From Nocardia arthritidis (GTDB lineage Bacteria > Actinomycetota > Actinomycetes > Mycobacteriales > Mycobacteriaceae), in assembly GCF_011801145.1 (NCBI RefSeq), contig NZ_CP046172.1, forward strand, positions 868,001 through 932,000: a stretch of 64,000 nucleotides of DNA. The letters are read 5' to 3'. Both the position numbers and the translations under genes were made by a program. The notes under the pieces are model-generated. The model did not search any database and was not told the DNA's origin. It was given only the letters and a program-made list of their open reading frames with translations. Shown piece after piece: positions 26,457 to 34,871 of this stretch. Within the stretch, counting starts at the first letter, position 1; each line of letters starts with the position of its first letter.

Positions 26457-27791
26457 CTAGCGCGGCGCCGACAGCGTCACGGTGACCAGGAACCCGCCGC
26501 CGGGGTGGTTGGCGGCGGTAATGGTCGCCGCATTGCGCTGTGCGAGCGCGGTGACGATGGCCAAACCGAGCCCGCTGCCACCCCGGGTTCGCGCGGCGTC
26601 CGCCCGAGCGAACCGCTCGAACGCATGCGGCAGAAACTCCGCATCGATGCCGGGGCCATGGTCGCGGACGGTGACGATCACCGCCGTACCGCCGGTGTCC
26701 ACGCGGATGTCGACCGGCGGCCCGCCGTGCTCGATGGCATTGTCGACCAGGTTGGTCATGATGCGATCCAGATCCTCCGAGTCCGCGGCGGCCCGCGCCC
26801 CGGGCGGACAATCGACGGTGATATCGCGAGCCGCCACGCCGTACCGCGCGACCACCGCGTCCAGCAGCGGCGGCAAATCGACCACCGGCAGCGGTGATCC
26901 GGGATCGCGAGGCCGGCCTGCGGTGGCCGACAACATATTTCGGGCCAGCCGCGACAGCCGTTCGGTCTCCTCCAGCGCCGAGCGCAAGGCATCGGTGAGT
27001 TCGGCATTGCCGCGCGGCCTGCGCAGCGCGAGTTCTAGCTCGGTGGTGAGCAGTCCGAGCGGGGTGCGCAATTCGTGACCGGCATCGGCGACGAATCGTC
27101 GCTCCCGGTCGACCGCCTCATACAACCGTGCCAGCTGGTCGTTGAAAGTGATTCCCAGCCGGGATATTTCATCGTTCGCCGCCGGAATCGGCAGGCGCGC
27201 GGCCGGATCCGTATGCGTGATCCCCGCGGCTCGCGCCCGCATCCGCTCCACCGGACGCAGGGCCGCCACCGCCAGCGCATACGCCCCCACCGCGGCCGCC
27301 ACGAGCACCAGCGGAAATGCGATGACGAGCTCCCGCGCCAAATCCGCGACCGCCGCGTCACGATCGGCGAGGCTGACCACGACCACCACGATCCGATCCT
27401 GGGGCGCGCTCGTCGCGGCCAACCGAACCGGCCCCGGCAGGTCCGCGGCGGCCGGATGATCGGCGATCACGGTGCCACGCCGAGCGGCGGCCAACTCGGT
27501 ATCCGAAAGAACCGACGGCCCAGGAAGTTCCGCCGTCGCCGCGACCACATGTCCATCGGCCGTGAGGACCTGCACCGCGGTATCCTGGCTCGGCCCCGGC
27601 AGTGTCGGCTCCACGGCCGCGGCGACCGGACGGAGCTCGGTGAGTTGGTAGGTCAGCGACTCGGTGACCGACGTGTCCAGGAACGAGCGCATGTGTGCGA
27701 CGGTCGCGTAGCCGATCACGGTCAACACCACGGCCATCATGATCGTGAACGCGGCGGTGAGGCGGATCCGGATCGGCCAACGGCGGATCAT
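26457..27791 (-). CDS. Sensor histidine kinase
   Basis: The 444-residue kinase has two membrane helices (about residues 12-32 and 155-178) around a roughly 120-residue extracytoplasmic sensor domain. A HAMP domain follows, then the phospho-acceptor H-box FVADAGHELRTPLG, and the ATPase boxes MTNLVDNAIEHG (N), VRDHGPGIDAEF (G1) and GGSGLGLAIV (G2). It overlaps the response-regulator gene by 4 bases (ATGA). The signal is unknown. Confidence 0.93.
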   Translation of the reverse strand: MIRRWPIRIRLTAAFTIMMAVVLTVIGYATVAHMRSFLDTSVTESLTYQLTELRPVAAAVEPTLPGPSQDTAVQVLTADGHVVAATAELPGPSVLSDTELAAARRGTVIADHPAAADLPGPVRLAATSAPQDRIVVVVVSLADRDAAVADLARELVIAFPLVLVAAAVGAYALAVAALRPVERMRARAAGITHTDPAARLPIPAANDEISRLGITFNDQLARLYEAVDRERRFVADAGHELRTPLGLLTTELELALRRPRGNAELTDALRSALEETERLSRLARNMLSATAGRPRDPGSPLPVVDLPPLLDAVVARYGVAARDITVDCPPGARAAADSEDLDRIMTNLVDNAIEHGGPPVDIRVDTGGTAVIVTVRDHGPGIDAEFLPHAFERFARADAARTRGGSGLGLAIVTALAQRNAATITAANHPGGGFLVTVTLSAPR

Positions 27792-28474
27792 CGCGCTCGC
27801 CCGCCGTCCTTACGCAACCGATATCCGACACCGCGCACCGTCTCCAGCGAGGTTACCCCGTACGGCCGGTCGATCTTGTCCCGCAATCCCCGCACATGCA
27901 CGTCGACGACATTGGACCGCGACTCGAACGCGAAATCCCAGCAGTGCTCGGTCAGCGCCTCCCGCGTCAACACCGTTCCCGGCTGCGTCAGGAACATCTC
28001 GAGCAGAGCGTATTCCTTTGCGGTCAAAAGAATTTCGTCATCGCCACGCCAGCAGCGCCGCTCGGTGGTGTCCATCCGCAGATCCCCGGCCACCAGCATC
28101 GTCGGCCGCGGCACCGGACCACGCCGGATCAGTGCGCGCAGCCGGGCGAACAACTCGTCCAGATGGAACGGCTTCGTCAGATAGTCGTCCGCCCCGCCAT
28201 CCAACCCACTAACCCGGTCGCGCACCGCGCCGCGCGCCGTCAACAACAGCACGGGCACCCAGATCCCTTCCGCCCGTAGCTGTTCGCATACCTCGAATCC
28301 GCTTCGGCCGGGCAGCATCACATCCAACACGATCGCGTCGTACAGGCGGCTGGCCGCCACCCCGTACCCGTCGAGCCCATCGACCGCGACATCGACGGCA
28401 TACCCTTCTTCGGCCAAGCTCCGCCGCAGCAACTCGGCCATCTTGGGCTCATCCTCGACAACCAGCACACGCAT
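27788..28474 (-). CDS. OmpR-family response regulator
   Basis: The 228-residue protein starts at MRVLVVEDEPKM. It has a receiver domain with acidic pocket EDE, phospho-acceptor Asp in IVLDVMLPGRSG, Thr in LLLTARG and Lys in DDYLTKPF. A winged-helix DNA-binding domain follows, ending SLETVRGVGYRL. It is co-transcribed with the kinase. CTTCAT direct repeats upstream of its own gene and of the DUF1259 lipoprotein gene are the likely targets. Confidence 0.93.
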   Translation of the reverse strand: MRVLVVEDEPKMAELLRRSLAEEGYAVDVAVDGLDGYGVAASRLYDAIVLDVMLPGRSGFEVCEQLRAEGIWVPVLLLTARGAVRDRVSGLDGGADDYLTKPFHLDELFARLRALIRRGPVPRPTMLVAGDLRMDTTERRCWRGDDEILLTAKEYALLEMFLTQPGTVLTREALTEHCWDFAFESRSNVVDVHVRGLRDKIDRPYGVTSLETVRGVGYRLRKDGGRAR

Positions 28475-28491
28475 GGGCGGCACGCTCCCAT

Positions 28492-28508
28492 CTTCATCTC
28501 GGCTTCAT
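28492..28508. promoter_or_regulatory. Response-regulator direct repeat (autoregulation)
   Basis: CTTCATctcggCTTCAT lies 18 bases upstream of the response-regulator start, in the gap divergent from the mycolyltransferase gene. It matches the box at 25307-25323 in sequence and 11-base period. Confidence 0.65.
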
Positions 28509-28759
28509 CGAAGACCGATACACCAGGTGCGTGCGGACGCGTCCTCGTCTCGGATACAACTAGACCACAAGATGTCAGCGGAAGGAGGTATCCAACGCCG
28601 ATACCTTGCCGCGCAGCGGAATTCCCGGCCGACAGTCACGTCGTCGTAACGGCCTTGCCTCGGCGAAAGACATAGCTGCTCGGGGGATGTGGCGGTCCGC
28701 AGGCCGGAATCACCCCGACGACAAGCGACTGCGGCCTACGGATCGGAACCGACTGCTCG

Positions 28760-29761
28760 ATGAAACTCTCAGCCCTACGGAGTGCTGCCCTTGCCGGTGC
28801 CGTAACACTCACCGCCGCACTGTCTTTGGTAATGCACGGCGCCACCGCGTCGGCAGGCCCGGAGAAGCCTTCCGCGGTCACCTCCGTCATCAAGAACGGT
28901 CGTACCTGGCATTTGAAGGTGTACTCGGCGGCGATGGGCAAAGATATCTCCGTCGATGTCCAGCGTCCGGCCGACGAATCCACACCCGCCCCGAACCTGT
29001 ACATGCTCAATGGTCTCGACGGCGGTGAGGGCACGGCGAACTGGAAGGCGCGAACCGATGCGTTCGGCTGGCTGGCCGACAAGCAGGTCAACGTGATTCA
29101 GCCGATCGGCGGTTTCGGCAGCTACTACGCCGACTGGCTGCGACCCGATCCCCAACTGGGCGTGAACAAGTGGAAGACCTTCTTCACCGAGGAACTGCCC
29201 CCGCTGTTGGACGAGACCCTGCACTCGACGGGCCGCAACGCCATGACCGGTCTGTCGACCTCCGGCACGTCGGTGCTGGCGTTGGCCGAGGCCAAACCGG
29301 GCCTGTGGAAGAGTGTCGCCGCCTACAGCGGGTGCGCGCAGATCGCCGACCCGATGGGACAGCAGTTCGTCAAACTCTCCGTCGAAGCCTGGGGCGGCGG
29401 CAACACCCTGAATATGTTCGGTCCGGCCGACAGCCCGTTGTGGGCCGCCAACGACCCGGTCGTCAACGCCGAGAAACTTCGCGGCACCCAGCTCTACATC
29501 TCCAGCGGCAGCGGCATCCCGATGGCCGACGACGTCAACTACTACCTGAACAATGGCGGACCGACGACCCTCGCACTCGGCGTGATCATCGAGAGCGCCG
29601 TGAACGGGTGCACCCACAATTTGAAGACCCGCCTCGACGCACTGAACATCCCGGCCACCTACCAATTCGACCCGGTCGGAACCCATTACTGGCCCTACTG
29701 GGAAAAGGCGCTGCACGAATCGTGGCCGATGCTGGCACAGGGCATGGGCCTGACGATATGA
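28760..29761 (+). CDS. Mycolyltransferase/antigen 85-family esterase
   Basis: The 333-residue protein has a Sec signal peptide (cleavage near ATASAG, residue 33). It then has an esterase-D/antigen-85 fold: LYMLNGLDGGEGTANW, PIGGFGSYYADW, nucleophile Ser in MTGLSTSGTSVLALA, and His in PVGTHYWPYWEKAL. Such enzymes attach mycolic acids to arabinogalactan or trehalose outside the membrane and support the mycolata assignment. It is divergent from the two-component genes, and the shared gap carries their operator. Confidence 0.9.
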   Translation: MKLSALRSAALAGAVTLTAALSLVMHGATASAGPEKPSAVTSVIKNGRTWHLKVYSAAMGKDISVDVQRPADESTPAPNLYMLNGLDGGEGTANWKARTDAFGWLADKQVNVIQPIGGFGSYYADWLRPDPQLGVNKWKTFFTEELPPLLDETLHSTGRNAMTGLSTSGTSVLALAEAKPGLWKSVAAYSGCAQIADPMGQQFVKLSVEAWGGGNTLNMFGPADSPLWAANDPVVNAEKLRGTQLYISSGSGIPMADDVNYYLNNGGPTTLALGVIIESAVNGCTHNLKTRLDALNIPATYQFDPVGTHYWPYWEKALHESWPMLAQGMGLTI

Positions 29762-29887
29762 ACGACCCGGGTCGGGGCGTGATCACACCTACGATTCCTG
29801 CGCGCGGCCGACTCCACCGCCCTCGATCGAACACCCACCGACCCGGACATCATCACGGCGCGCTGACCGATCGACGCGGGCAGAAAA

Positions 29888-29952
29888 TCTAGCATCGCTA
29901 GACAAAGTAGCGGAGTAATGTTACCGTTGCTCTAGTTTCTAGCGATGCTAGA
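29888..29952. promoter_or_regulatory. Pair of TCTAGC palindromes upstream of the DUF1772 gene
   Basis: TCTAGCATCGCTAGA (29888-29902) and TCTAGCGATGCTAGA (29938-29952) are near-perfect palindromes with centres 50 bases apart, overlapping a likely promoter. No regulator gene lies beside them. The rest of the 29762-29973 gap shows nothing. Confidence 0.65.
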
Positions 29953-29973
29953 TTTCGGGAAAGGGAAGCCGAA

Positions 29974-30450
29974 ATGCTCATTGTCACCGGCCAGATCATC
30001 GCCGCCGTCGCCGTTCTCGCCAATGCGGTGGTCTATGGCACCGATGCCTCCGTGGCCCTGATCACCCGGTCGGTATACCGCAAGCTCGATGACGCGACCA
30101 TGACCATCAGTGCGGGATGGGGTCACTACTACGGCGATAAACGCATGCCGGTGTTCGGTGCGGGCGGTGCGGTCACCGCGGTGCTCACGCTGGTGATCGC
30201 GCTGTGGGCCGGGCAGATCGGAGCCGCTGTCGCGGCGGGGATCACGGTGGCGGCGCTGCTGACCTGGCTCGCCTTCTACGTCCGCGTCGCCAAACCGATC
30301 AATTCCCAGCAGACCGCCGCCGCGCAAAGCGGCATCATTCCGCCCAATGCCCGTGCGCTGCAGGACAAGTGGGACAGCATCCTGAAGTACCGGGTCACCC
30401 TGCAGTTCATTGCCATCGCCGGACTGTGCGCCGCGCTAATCCTGTTCTGA
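29974..30450 (+). CDS. DUF1772-like four-helix membrane protein
   Basis: The 158-residue protein has four predicted membrane helices (about 5-25, 58-78, 80-100, 135-155). Conserved features of the DUF1772/anthrone-oxygenase-like family are present: GWGHYYGDKRMPVFG after helix 1 and the W..I..YR region before helix 4. The biochemical role of most members is unknown. It is followed 40 bases later by a PPOX gene, and two palindromes precede it, suggesting an inducible two-gene unit. Confidence 0.7.
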   Translation: MLIVTGQIIAAVAVLANAVVYGTDASVALITRSVYRKLDDATMTISAGWGHYYGDKRMPVFGAGGAVTAVLTLVIALWAGQIGAAVAAGITVAALLTWLAFYVRVAKPINSQQTAAAQSGIIPPNARALQDKWDSILKYRVTLQFIAIAGLCAALILF

Positions 30451-30490
30451 TCCCGAAGCGCCCGAATCGAATTCACCGAGGAGTACCGAC

Positions 30491-30889
30491 ATGACCTTCA
30501 CCAGCAACGAACAGCTGTTCCTGTCCGAGGCCGGAATCGGCCGGCTGGCAACGGTATCGCCCGACGGCGTCGTACAGAACAACCCGACCGGCTATCGGGT
30601 GAACGCCGACGGCACGATCGATATCGGCGGCATGCGAATGCGTGCCAGCCGGAAGTACCGCAATGTCGAGGCGGGCAGCCGGGTGTCGTTCGTCGTCGAC
30701 CAACAGGTTTCATTGGAGCCGTACGTGATTCGCGGCATCGAGGTACGCGGCACGGCCGAGGCGCTCGACGACGAGGAGCCGCCGTTCCCGCCCCAGGAAC
30801 GCGCGGTCATCCGGATTCACCCCGAACGAATCATCTCCTGGGGCATCGACGGCGGTCCCTTCGAGTTCACCAGTCGCGTCATCGAGTAG
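30491..30889 (+). CDS. PPOX-class F420-dependent oxidoreductase
   Basis: The 132-residue protein is a split beta-barrel of the pyridoxamine-phosphate-oxidase-like superfamily. It has IGRLATVSPDGVVQNNPTGYRVNADG and KYRNVEAGSRVSFVVDQ, and ends IISWGIDGG, as in the actinobacterial F420-dependent PPOX group. Substrate unknown. It probably shares a transcript with the DUF1772 gene. GAGGAG precedes the start. Confidence 0.88.
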   Translation: MTFTSNEQLFLSEAGIGRLATVSPDGVVQNNPTGYRVNADGTIDIGGMRMRASRKYRNVEAGSRVSFVVDQQVSLEPYVIRGIEVRGTAEALDDEEPPFPPQERAVIRIHPERIISWGIDGGPFEFTSRVIE

Positions 30890-30892
30890 TGC

Positions 30893-32347
30893 TCAGTCGG
30901 CCACCCAGCTGCCGTGGAAGCCCAGCGGTACCGGTTTCGGAAGGTGGATGCGGGCCAAGGGATTTCCGGTGAAGTCCTGGGCGGAGAGGATCACCAGGTC
31001 CGAGGCATTGCGCTCCGGATTGTTCACGTAGGCGAGTGCGTAGCCATCGTCCTCGGTCTTGCTCTGCGCCGCCGGCACGAATACCGCTTCACTGGCGGCC
31101 GCGTTCGGGCCGAACCGGTGAACTTGCGAATTCCCTTCGGACAAGTCGTGTTTGATCAATGCATTGCCGAAGGAGTTGGCCGGCTTGTCGAGGTACGCGT
31201 CGAACAGGTCGCCGGGCGAGGCCGAGTAGCCATACCGGTGCCTGCGCGACACCAGACTTTCCTTGACACGCGGGAACTCCTGCGGCCGATCGTCCAGCAC
31301 GCGCCGCCGCGCCTGGCCGAGCGCCAGATCGATTGTCCAGCGCTCCAATACGGGCGTGCCCGAGGCCGACGGTCCGCCGAAACCCTGCTTGCCCGCTACC
31401 TCGAATGGCGCCGGAAGCGTTGTCAAATCCACTGTCACCGTGGAGCCTTCGTCGTAGGCGTTGAGCGTGTGGGAGTAGAACACCGGATCCACGGCGAACC
31501 AATTGACCGGGCCGCCTGCCCGATCCATGACTCCCACCCTGGCCGGGTGGTCGACGTTCCATTTGTAGGGCACCGCCTTGCCCGGTTGGGGGTCGAATGT
31601 GACCGGTACATCGAAGATCACCACATAACGCTCGGTGAGCGCGAAGTCGTGCATCATCGGATGGTCGGCGACCTCGATCCGGGTGGTCCGCACCACGCGG
31701 CCGGACCGGTCGACGACGAGGTGCCGCACGTGGTCCCAGGTCGGGTGGTAGGTCACCGCGTGCAGTTCGTCGGCCTGCTCGTCGAATTTGGTGTGCGCGG
31801 TGTAGGCGCCCGTCAGCGATCCGCCGAAATCATAGGGCCCCAACGTGTTCAACTCGCTGTCGAGTTCGTACGGCGGCGGCCCGCTCTCCTGCAGCGTGAG
31901 AATCCGGCCATGGTGGTTGATGACGTGCGTGTTGGGCGCGAAGTCTTCCGCGGGCACCTGCCACCGGTACGGCTCACCCAGCTTTGCCGCGACCCCGGAC
32001 GAGCGCACCCAGCGGTTGCGGTACCACTCGGCCCGGCCGTCACGCAGCCGAACGCCGTGCACCATGCCCTCGCCCAACATCCAGTGGTGCGCGCGCGGAT
32101 CCTCCAGGCCGAGCACGTTGGGCCCGGTGCGTAGATAACACCCGTTGAGCTCGCTCGGGATGCGGCCGGTGACCGGTAGCGCGAACGCGGTGACTTCCTC
32201 TCGCACCGGCGCGAAGGCGCCCTCGAGGAACGGGTACCGCTCTTGGCCGGCGCCGGCGGTCGGCGCGTCGAGGTTGGCCGCTGTCGCTCCGAGAACGGTC
32301 AACGCGGCCGCACCTCGAAGGATGTCGCGCCTGCTCGATTCCGCCAT
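30893..32347 (-). CDS. Carotenoid cleavage oxygenase family protein
   Basis: The 484-residue protein starts at MAESSRRDILRG, with GGAGG upstream. A Tat-type signal (SSRRDILRGAA) is present, unusual for this mostly cytosolic family. The RPE65/lignostilbene dioxygenase fold is shown by LNGCYLRTGPNV, HHWMLGEGMVHGV, the His iron-ligand regions AHTKFD...AVTYHP and HPMMHDFALTERY, HTLNAYDEG, and the C-terminal PLGFHGSW. The enzyme would cleave a double bond in an apocarotenoid or stilbene. It is divergent from a TetR gene. Confidence 0.88.
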   Translation of the reverse strand: MAESSRRDILRGAAALTVLGATAANLDAPTAGAGQERYPFLEGAFAPVREEVTAFALPVTGRIPSELNGCYLRTGPNVLGLEDPRAHHWMLGEGMVHGVRLRDGRAEWYRNRWVRSSGVAAKLGEPYRWQVPAEDFAPNTHVINHHGRILTLQESGPPPYELDSELNTLGPYDFGGSLTGAYTAHTKFDEQADELHAVTYHPTWDHVRHLVVDRSGRVVRTTRIEVADHPMMHDFALTERYVVIFDVPVTFDPQPGKAVPYKWNVDHPARVGVMDRAGGPVNWFAVDPVFYSHTLNAYDEGSTVTVDLTTLPAPFEVAGKQGFGGPSASGTPVLERWTIDLALGQARRRVLDDRPQEFPRVKESLVSRRHRYGYSASPGDLFDAYLDKPANSFGNALIKHDLSEGNSQVHRFGPNAAASEAVFVPAAQSKTEDDGYALAYVNNPERNASDLVILSAQDFTGNPLARIHLPKPVPLGFHGSWVAD

Positions 32348-32380
32348 GTCGATCCTCCGAATCAAATTTAATAGTGTGTG

Positions 32381-32397
32381 CCATGAACAGTTTATGG
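32381..32397. promoter_or_regulatory. Operator-like palindrome between oxygenase and TetR genes
   Basis: CCATGAACAGTTTATGG has 8-base arms with one mismatch and lies in the 80-base divergent promoter. It is probably bound by the TetR protein at 32429. Confidence 0.55.
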
Positions 32398-32428
32398 CTT
32401 TACCTGTTTTGGATGCAAGGATGTCCCG

Positions 32429-33160
32429 GTGGACGAGGACAGGATCGAGTTGCTGCCGCCCGGCACCGCATTGGCTTGGGGGCATGTCACGACGCCACGA
32501 CGAGGGCCGAAACCGGCCTATAGCGTCGCGCAGATCGTCGCGGCGGCCCTCGCTCAGGCCGACGCCGAGGGCTATGCGGCGCTGTCCATGCCATCGATCG
32601 CCATGCGTCTCGGCATCACGGCCAACGCGCTCTATCGGTACTTGCGCTCCAAGGAGGAACTCCTCGTCCTGACCGCGGACGCCGGTTGGGGCCTGCCGCC
32701 GGAACCGCTGCCCGAAGGCTGGCGTACCGCGGTCACCGCCTGGGCGCGCGCTCAGCTGGAGCGCATCCGCGTACACCCCTGGCTGATCGAGCTCCCGGTG
32801 CGCGGCGGGCCCACCACACCCAACCAACTGCGCTGGCTGGAAGTCTTTCTGGACGCGATGGCCGACACCGGGCTGGACAACGAGGACCTGGTGGGCTGCG
32901 CCATGCTGGTCGACGGCTGGGTGCGCAGCACCGCATCCCTACTTCGCGACGTGCGCGCGAGCGTGCCCGACGAAAACGCCCGTGCGCTGGCCGAATTCCT
33001 GCAGCCACGACTGCTCGAACGCGGCTACCCACGGGTCGCGGCCATCCTCACCGACAGCCGCTACCGCAAGGGCGGTATGGACGACACCGATGTGGAGTTC
33101 GGCCTCGGGCGGATCCTGGACGGCATCGAGGCGCTCATCAGTCGCCGCGGCAGGCACTGA
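32429..33160 (+). CDS. TetR-family regulator with TetR_C_1-like domain
   Basis: The 243-residue protein starts from GTG. A 30-residue N-terminal extension precedes the HTH (IVAAALAQADAEGYAALSMPSIAMRLGITANALYRYLRSKEELL). The C-terminal half, with a WLIELPVRGGPTTPNQLRWLE region, resembles the TetR_C_1 (tetracycline-repressor-like) domain. It is divergent from the carotenoid oxygenase, its likely target. Confidence 0.9.
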   Translation: MDEDRIELLPPGTALAWGHVTTPRRGPKPAYSVAQIVAAALAQADAEGYAALSMPSIAMRLGITANALYRYLRSKEELLVLTADAGWGLPPEPLPEGWRTAVTAWARAQLERIRVHPWLIELPVRGGPTTPNQLRWLEVFLDAMADTGLDNEDLVGCAMLVDGWVRSTASLLRDVRASVPDENARALAEFLQPRLLERGYPRVAAILTDSRYRKGGMDDTDVEFGLGRILDGIEALISRRGRH

Positions 33161-33284
33161 GCCCGAAGCAAGGTGCCGCACCGCGGCCCGTCAGGTGCTC
33201 GAAAGGCGTTGGTCTCCCATACGTTGTCGATACCGCTTAACCTCGCTGGTGCACAACCGTTTGACTGAGAAGGTGGCACAAGGC

Positions 33285-34838
33285 GTGATCGGTACGCGGG
33301 CGAAGCTCGATGAATTGGCAAAGATCTTGGAGATCGCCGCGGAACCGGCGGGTGAGGCCGGTGCGGCCAAGCGGGCGAAGAAGGGCATTCCGAGCGTTCG
33401 GGAGCGGGTGAACATGCTGCTCGACCCCGGAACGTTCATCGAGACAGGTGCGCTGGCTCGGCAACCCGGTCAATCGGATGCGCTCTACGGCGATGGACTG
33501 GTTACCGGTCGCGGGTCGATCGGGGGTCGTCCGGTGGTGGTGATCTCACACGATCAGACCGTGTACGGCGGGTCGGTCGGCGTCACCTCCGCCCAAAAGT
33601 TCATGCGGGCACTGCAATTCGCGTTCGACAATGCGTGCCCGGTGGTGACCATCAACGATTCGGGCGGTGCGCGCATCCAGGACGCGGTGGGTTCCATCGC
33701 CTCGTTCGGTGACATTTCCCGGGTGCTGGAGAAATTGTCCGGCTACGTGCCGCAGGTGTCGATCATTCTCGGCAAATGCGCCGCAGGTTCGGTGTACGGG
33801 CCGATCAACACCGATGTGCTCATCGGTACCAAGGACTCCTACATGTTCGTCACCGGGCCGGAGGTGATCAAGGCCGTCAACGGCGAGGATGTGACCGCCG
33901 AGGAGCTCGGCGGCGCCAAGGTACAGGCCGAACGCGGGACGTTGCATCATGTGGCCGATACCGAGGAGGAGGCCTACGCCTGGGCCCGCGATTACCTGAG
34001 CTACATGCCGACCAGCTGCCTCGAGCAGCCGCCGATCGTGAATCCCGGCCTGGAACCGGAGATCACGGCGTCCGACCGGGAGCTCGACAGGATCATCCCG
34101 GATTCCGATCGCGCCGGTTACGACATGCACGAGATCCTGCTGCGGATCTTCGACGACGGCGGATTTCACGAGATCCGGGCCGCGTTCGCGCCGAATCTGA
34201 TCACCGGATTCGCCAGGGTCGACGGATATCCGGTCGGTGTCATCGCGAACCAGCCGCTGGTGCTCGGCGGTTCCATCGACGCCGCCTGCTCGGACAAGTC
34301 GACCTATTTCATCCGGCTGTGCGACGCGTTCAACATCCCGCTGGTGTTCGTCGCCGACACCCCGGGCGTGCTGCCCGGCCTCGCGGAGGAGGCCAGCGGT
34401 GTGATCATCCGCGGCGGCCGTGTCCCGCGCGCGATCATCGAGGCGACGGTGCCGATTATCAACCTGGTGGTGCGCAAGTCCTACGGCGGCGCGTACGGCA
34501 TGATGGCCGCCCGGCAGGTCGGCGCGGATATCAGTTTCGCGTGGCCCACCGCCCGGATCGCGGTGATCGGCGCGGAAAGCGCGGTCGATCTACTCGGTAA
34601 ACGCCAGTTGGCGGCGATGCCGGCGGAACAACGCAGCGCGGCACGCGAGTTCATGATCAACCATTACAACGAGACGATCGCCACCCCGTGGGTCGCCGCC
34701 GAACGCGGCTACATCGACGCTGTCATCGAACCGTCGCGAACCCGCCTGGAAATACGCCACGCCCTACGCCTGTTGCGCGACAAGCCGACGGCCAAACCGG
34801 AATTCAACCCGCGCAAGCATCCGGTGTACCCGATGTGA
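33285..34838 (+). CDS. accD: Acyl-CoA carboxylase, beta (carboxyltransferase) subunit
   Basis: The 517-residue protein is a biotin-dependent carboxyltransferase of the propionyl/acyl-CoA type (AccD/PccB). It has KKGIPSVRERVNMLLDPGTFIE, the N-lobe oxyanion GGARIQDAVGS, GKCAAGSVYGP, and the C-lobe VADTPGVLPGLAEEASGVIIRGG, ending in FNPRKHPVYPM. It transfers carboxyl from biotin to acyl-CoA, giving methylmalonyl- or malonyl-type units for branched lipids or mycolate condensation. No alpha subunit is adjacent. The start is uncertain: I chose GTG at 33285 after GAGAAGG; GTG at 33249 is in frame. Confidence 0.92.
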   Translation: MIGTRAKLDELAKILEIAAEPAGEAGAAKRAKKGIPSVRERVNMLLDPGTFIETGALARQPGQSDALYGDGLVTGRGSIGGRPVVVISHDQTVYGGSVGVTSAQKFMRALQFAFDNACPVVTINDSGGARIQDAVGSIASFGDISRVLEKLSGYVPQVSIILGKCAAGSVYGPINTDVLIGTKDSYMFVTGPEVIKAVNGEDVTAEELGGAKVQAERGTLHHVADTEEEAYAWARDYLSYMPTSCLEQPPIVNPGLEPEITASDRELDRIIPDSDRAGYDMHEILLRIFDDGGFHEIRAAFAPNLITGFARVDGYPVGVIANQPLVLGGSIDAACSDKSTYFIRLCDAFNIPLVFVADTPGVLPGLAEEASGVIIRGGRVPRAIIEATVPIINLVVRKSYGGAYGMMAARQVGADISFAWPTARIAVIGAESAVDLLGKRQLAAMPAEQRSAAREFMINHYNETIATPWVAAERGYIDAVIEPSRTRLEIRHALRLLRDKPTAKPEFNPRKHPVYPM

Positions 34839-34871
34839 GGCGCGAAAGGCGCCGAACTTACGGATAGGCGC

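Noticed and set aside
28575..28760. AAGGAGG at about 28582 as a start signal for a leader gene
   Set aside because: No start codon lies at a usable distance, and the downstream TTG frame is Arg-rich and unlike a protein.
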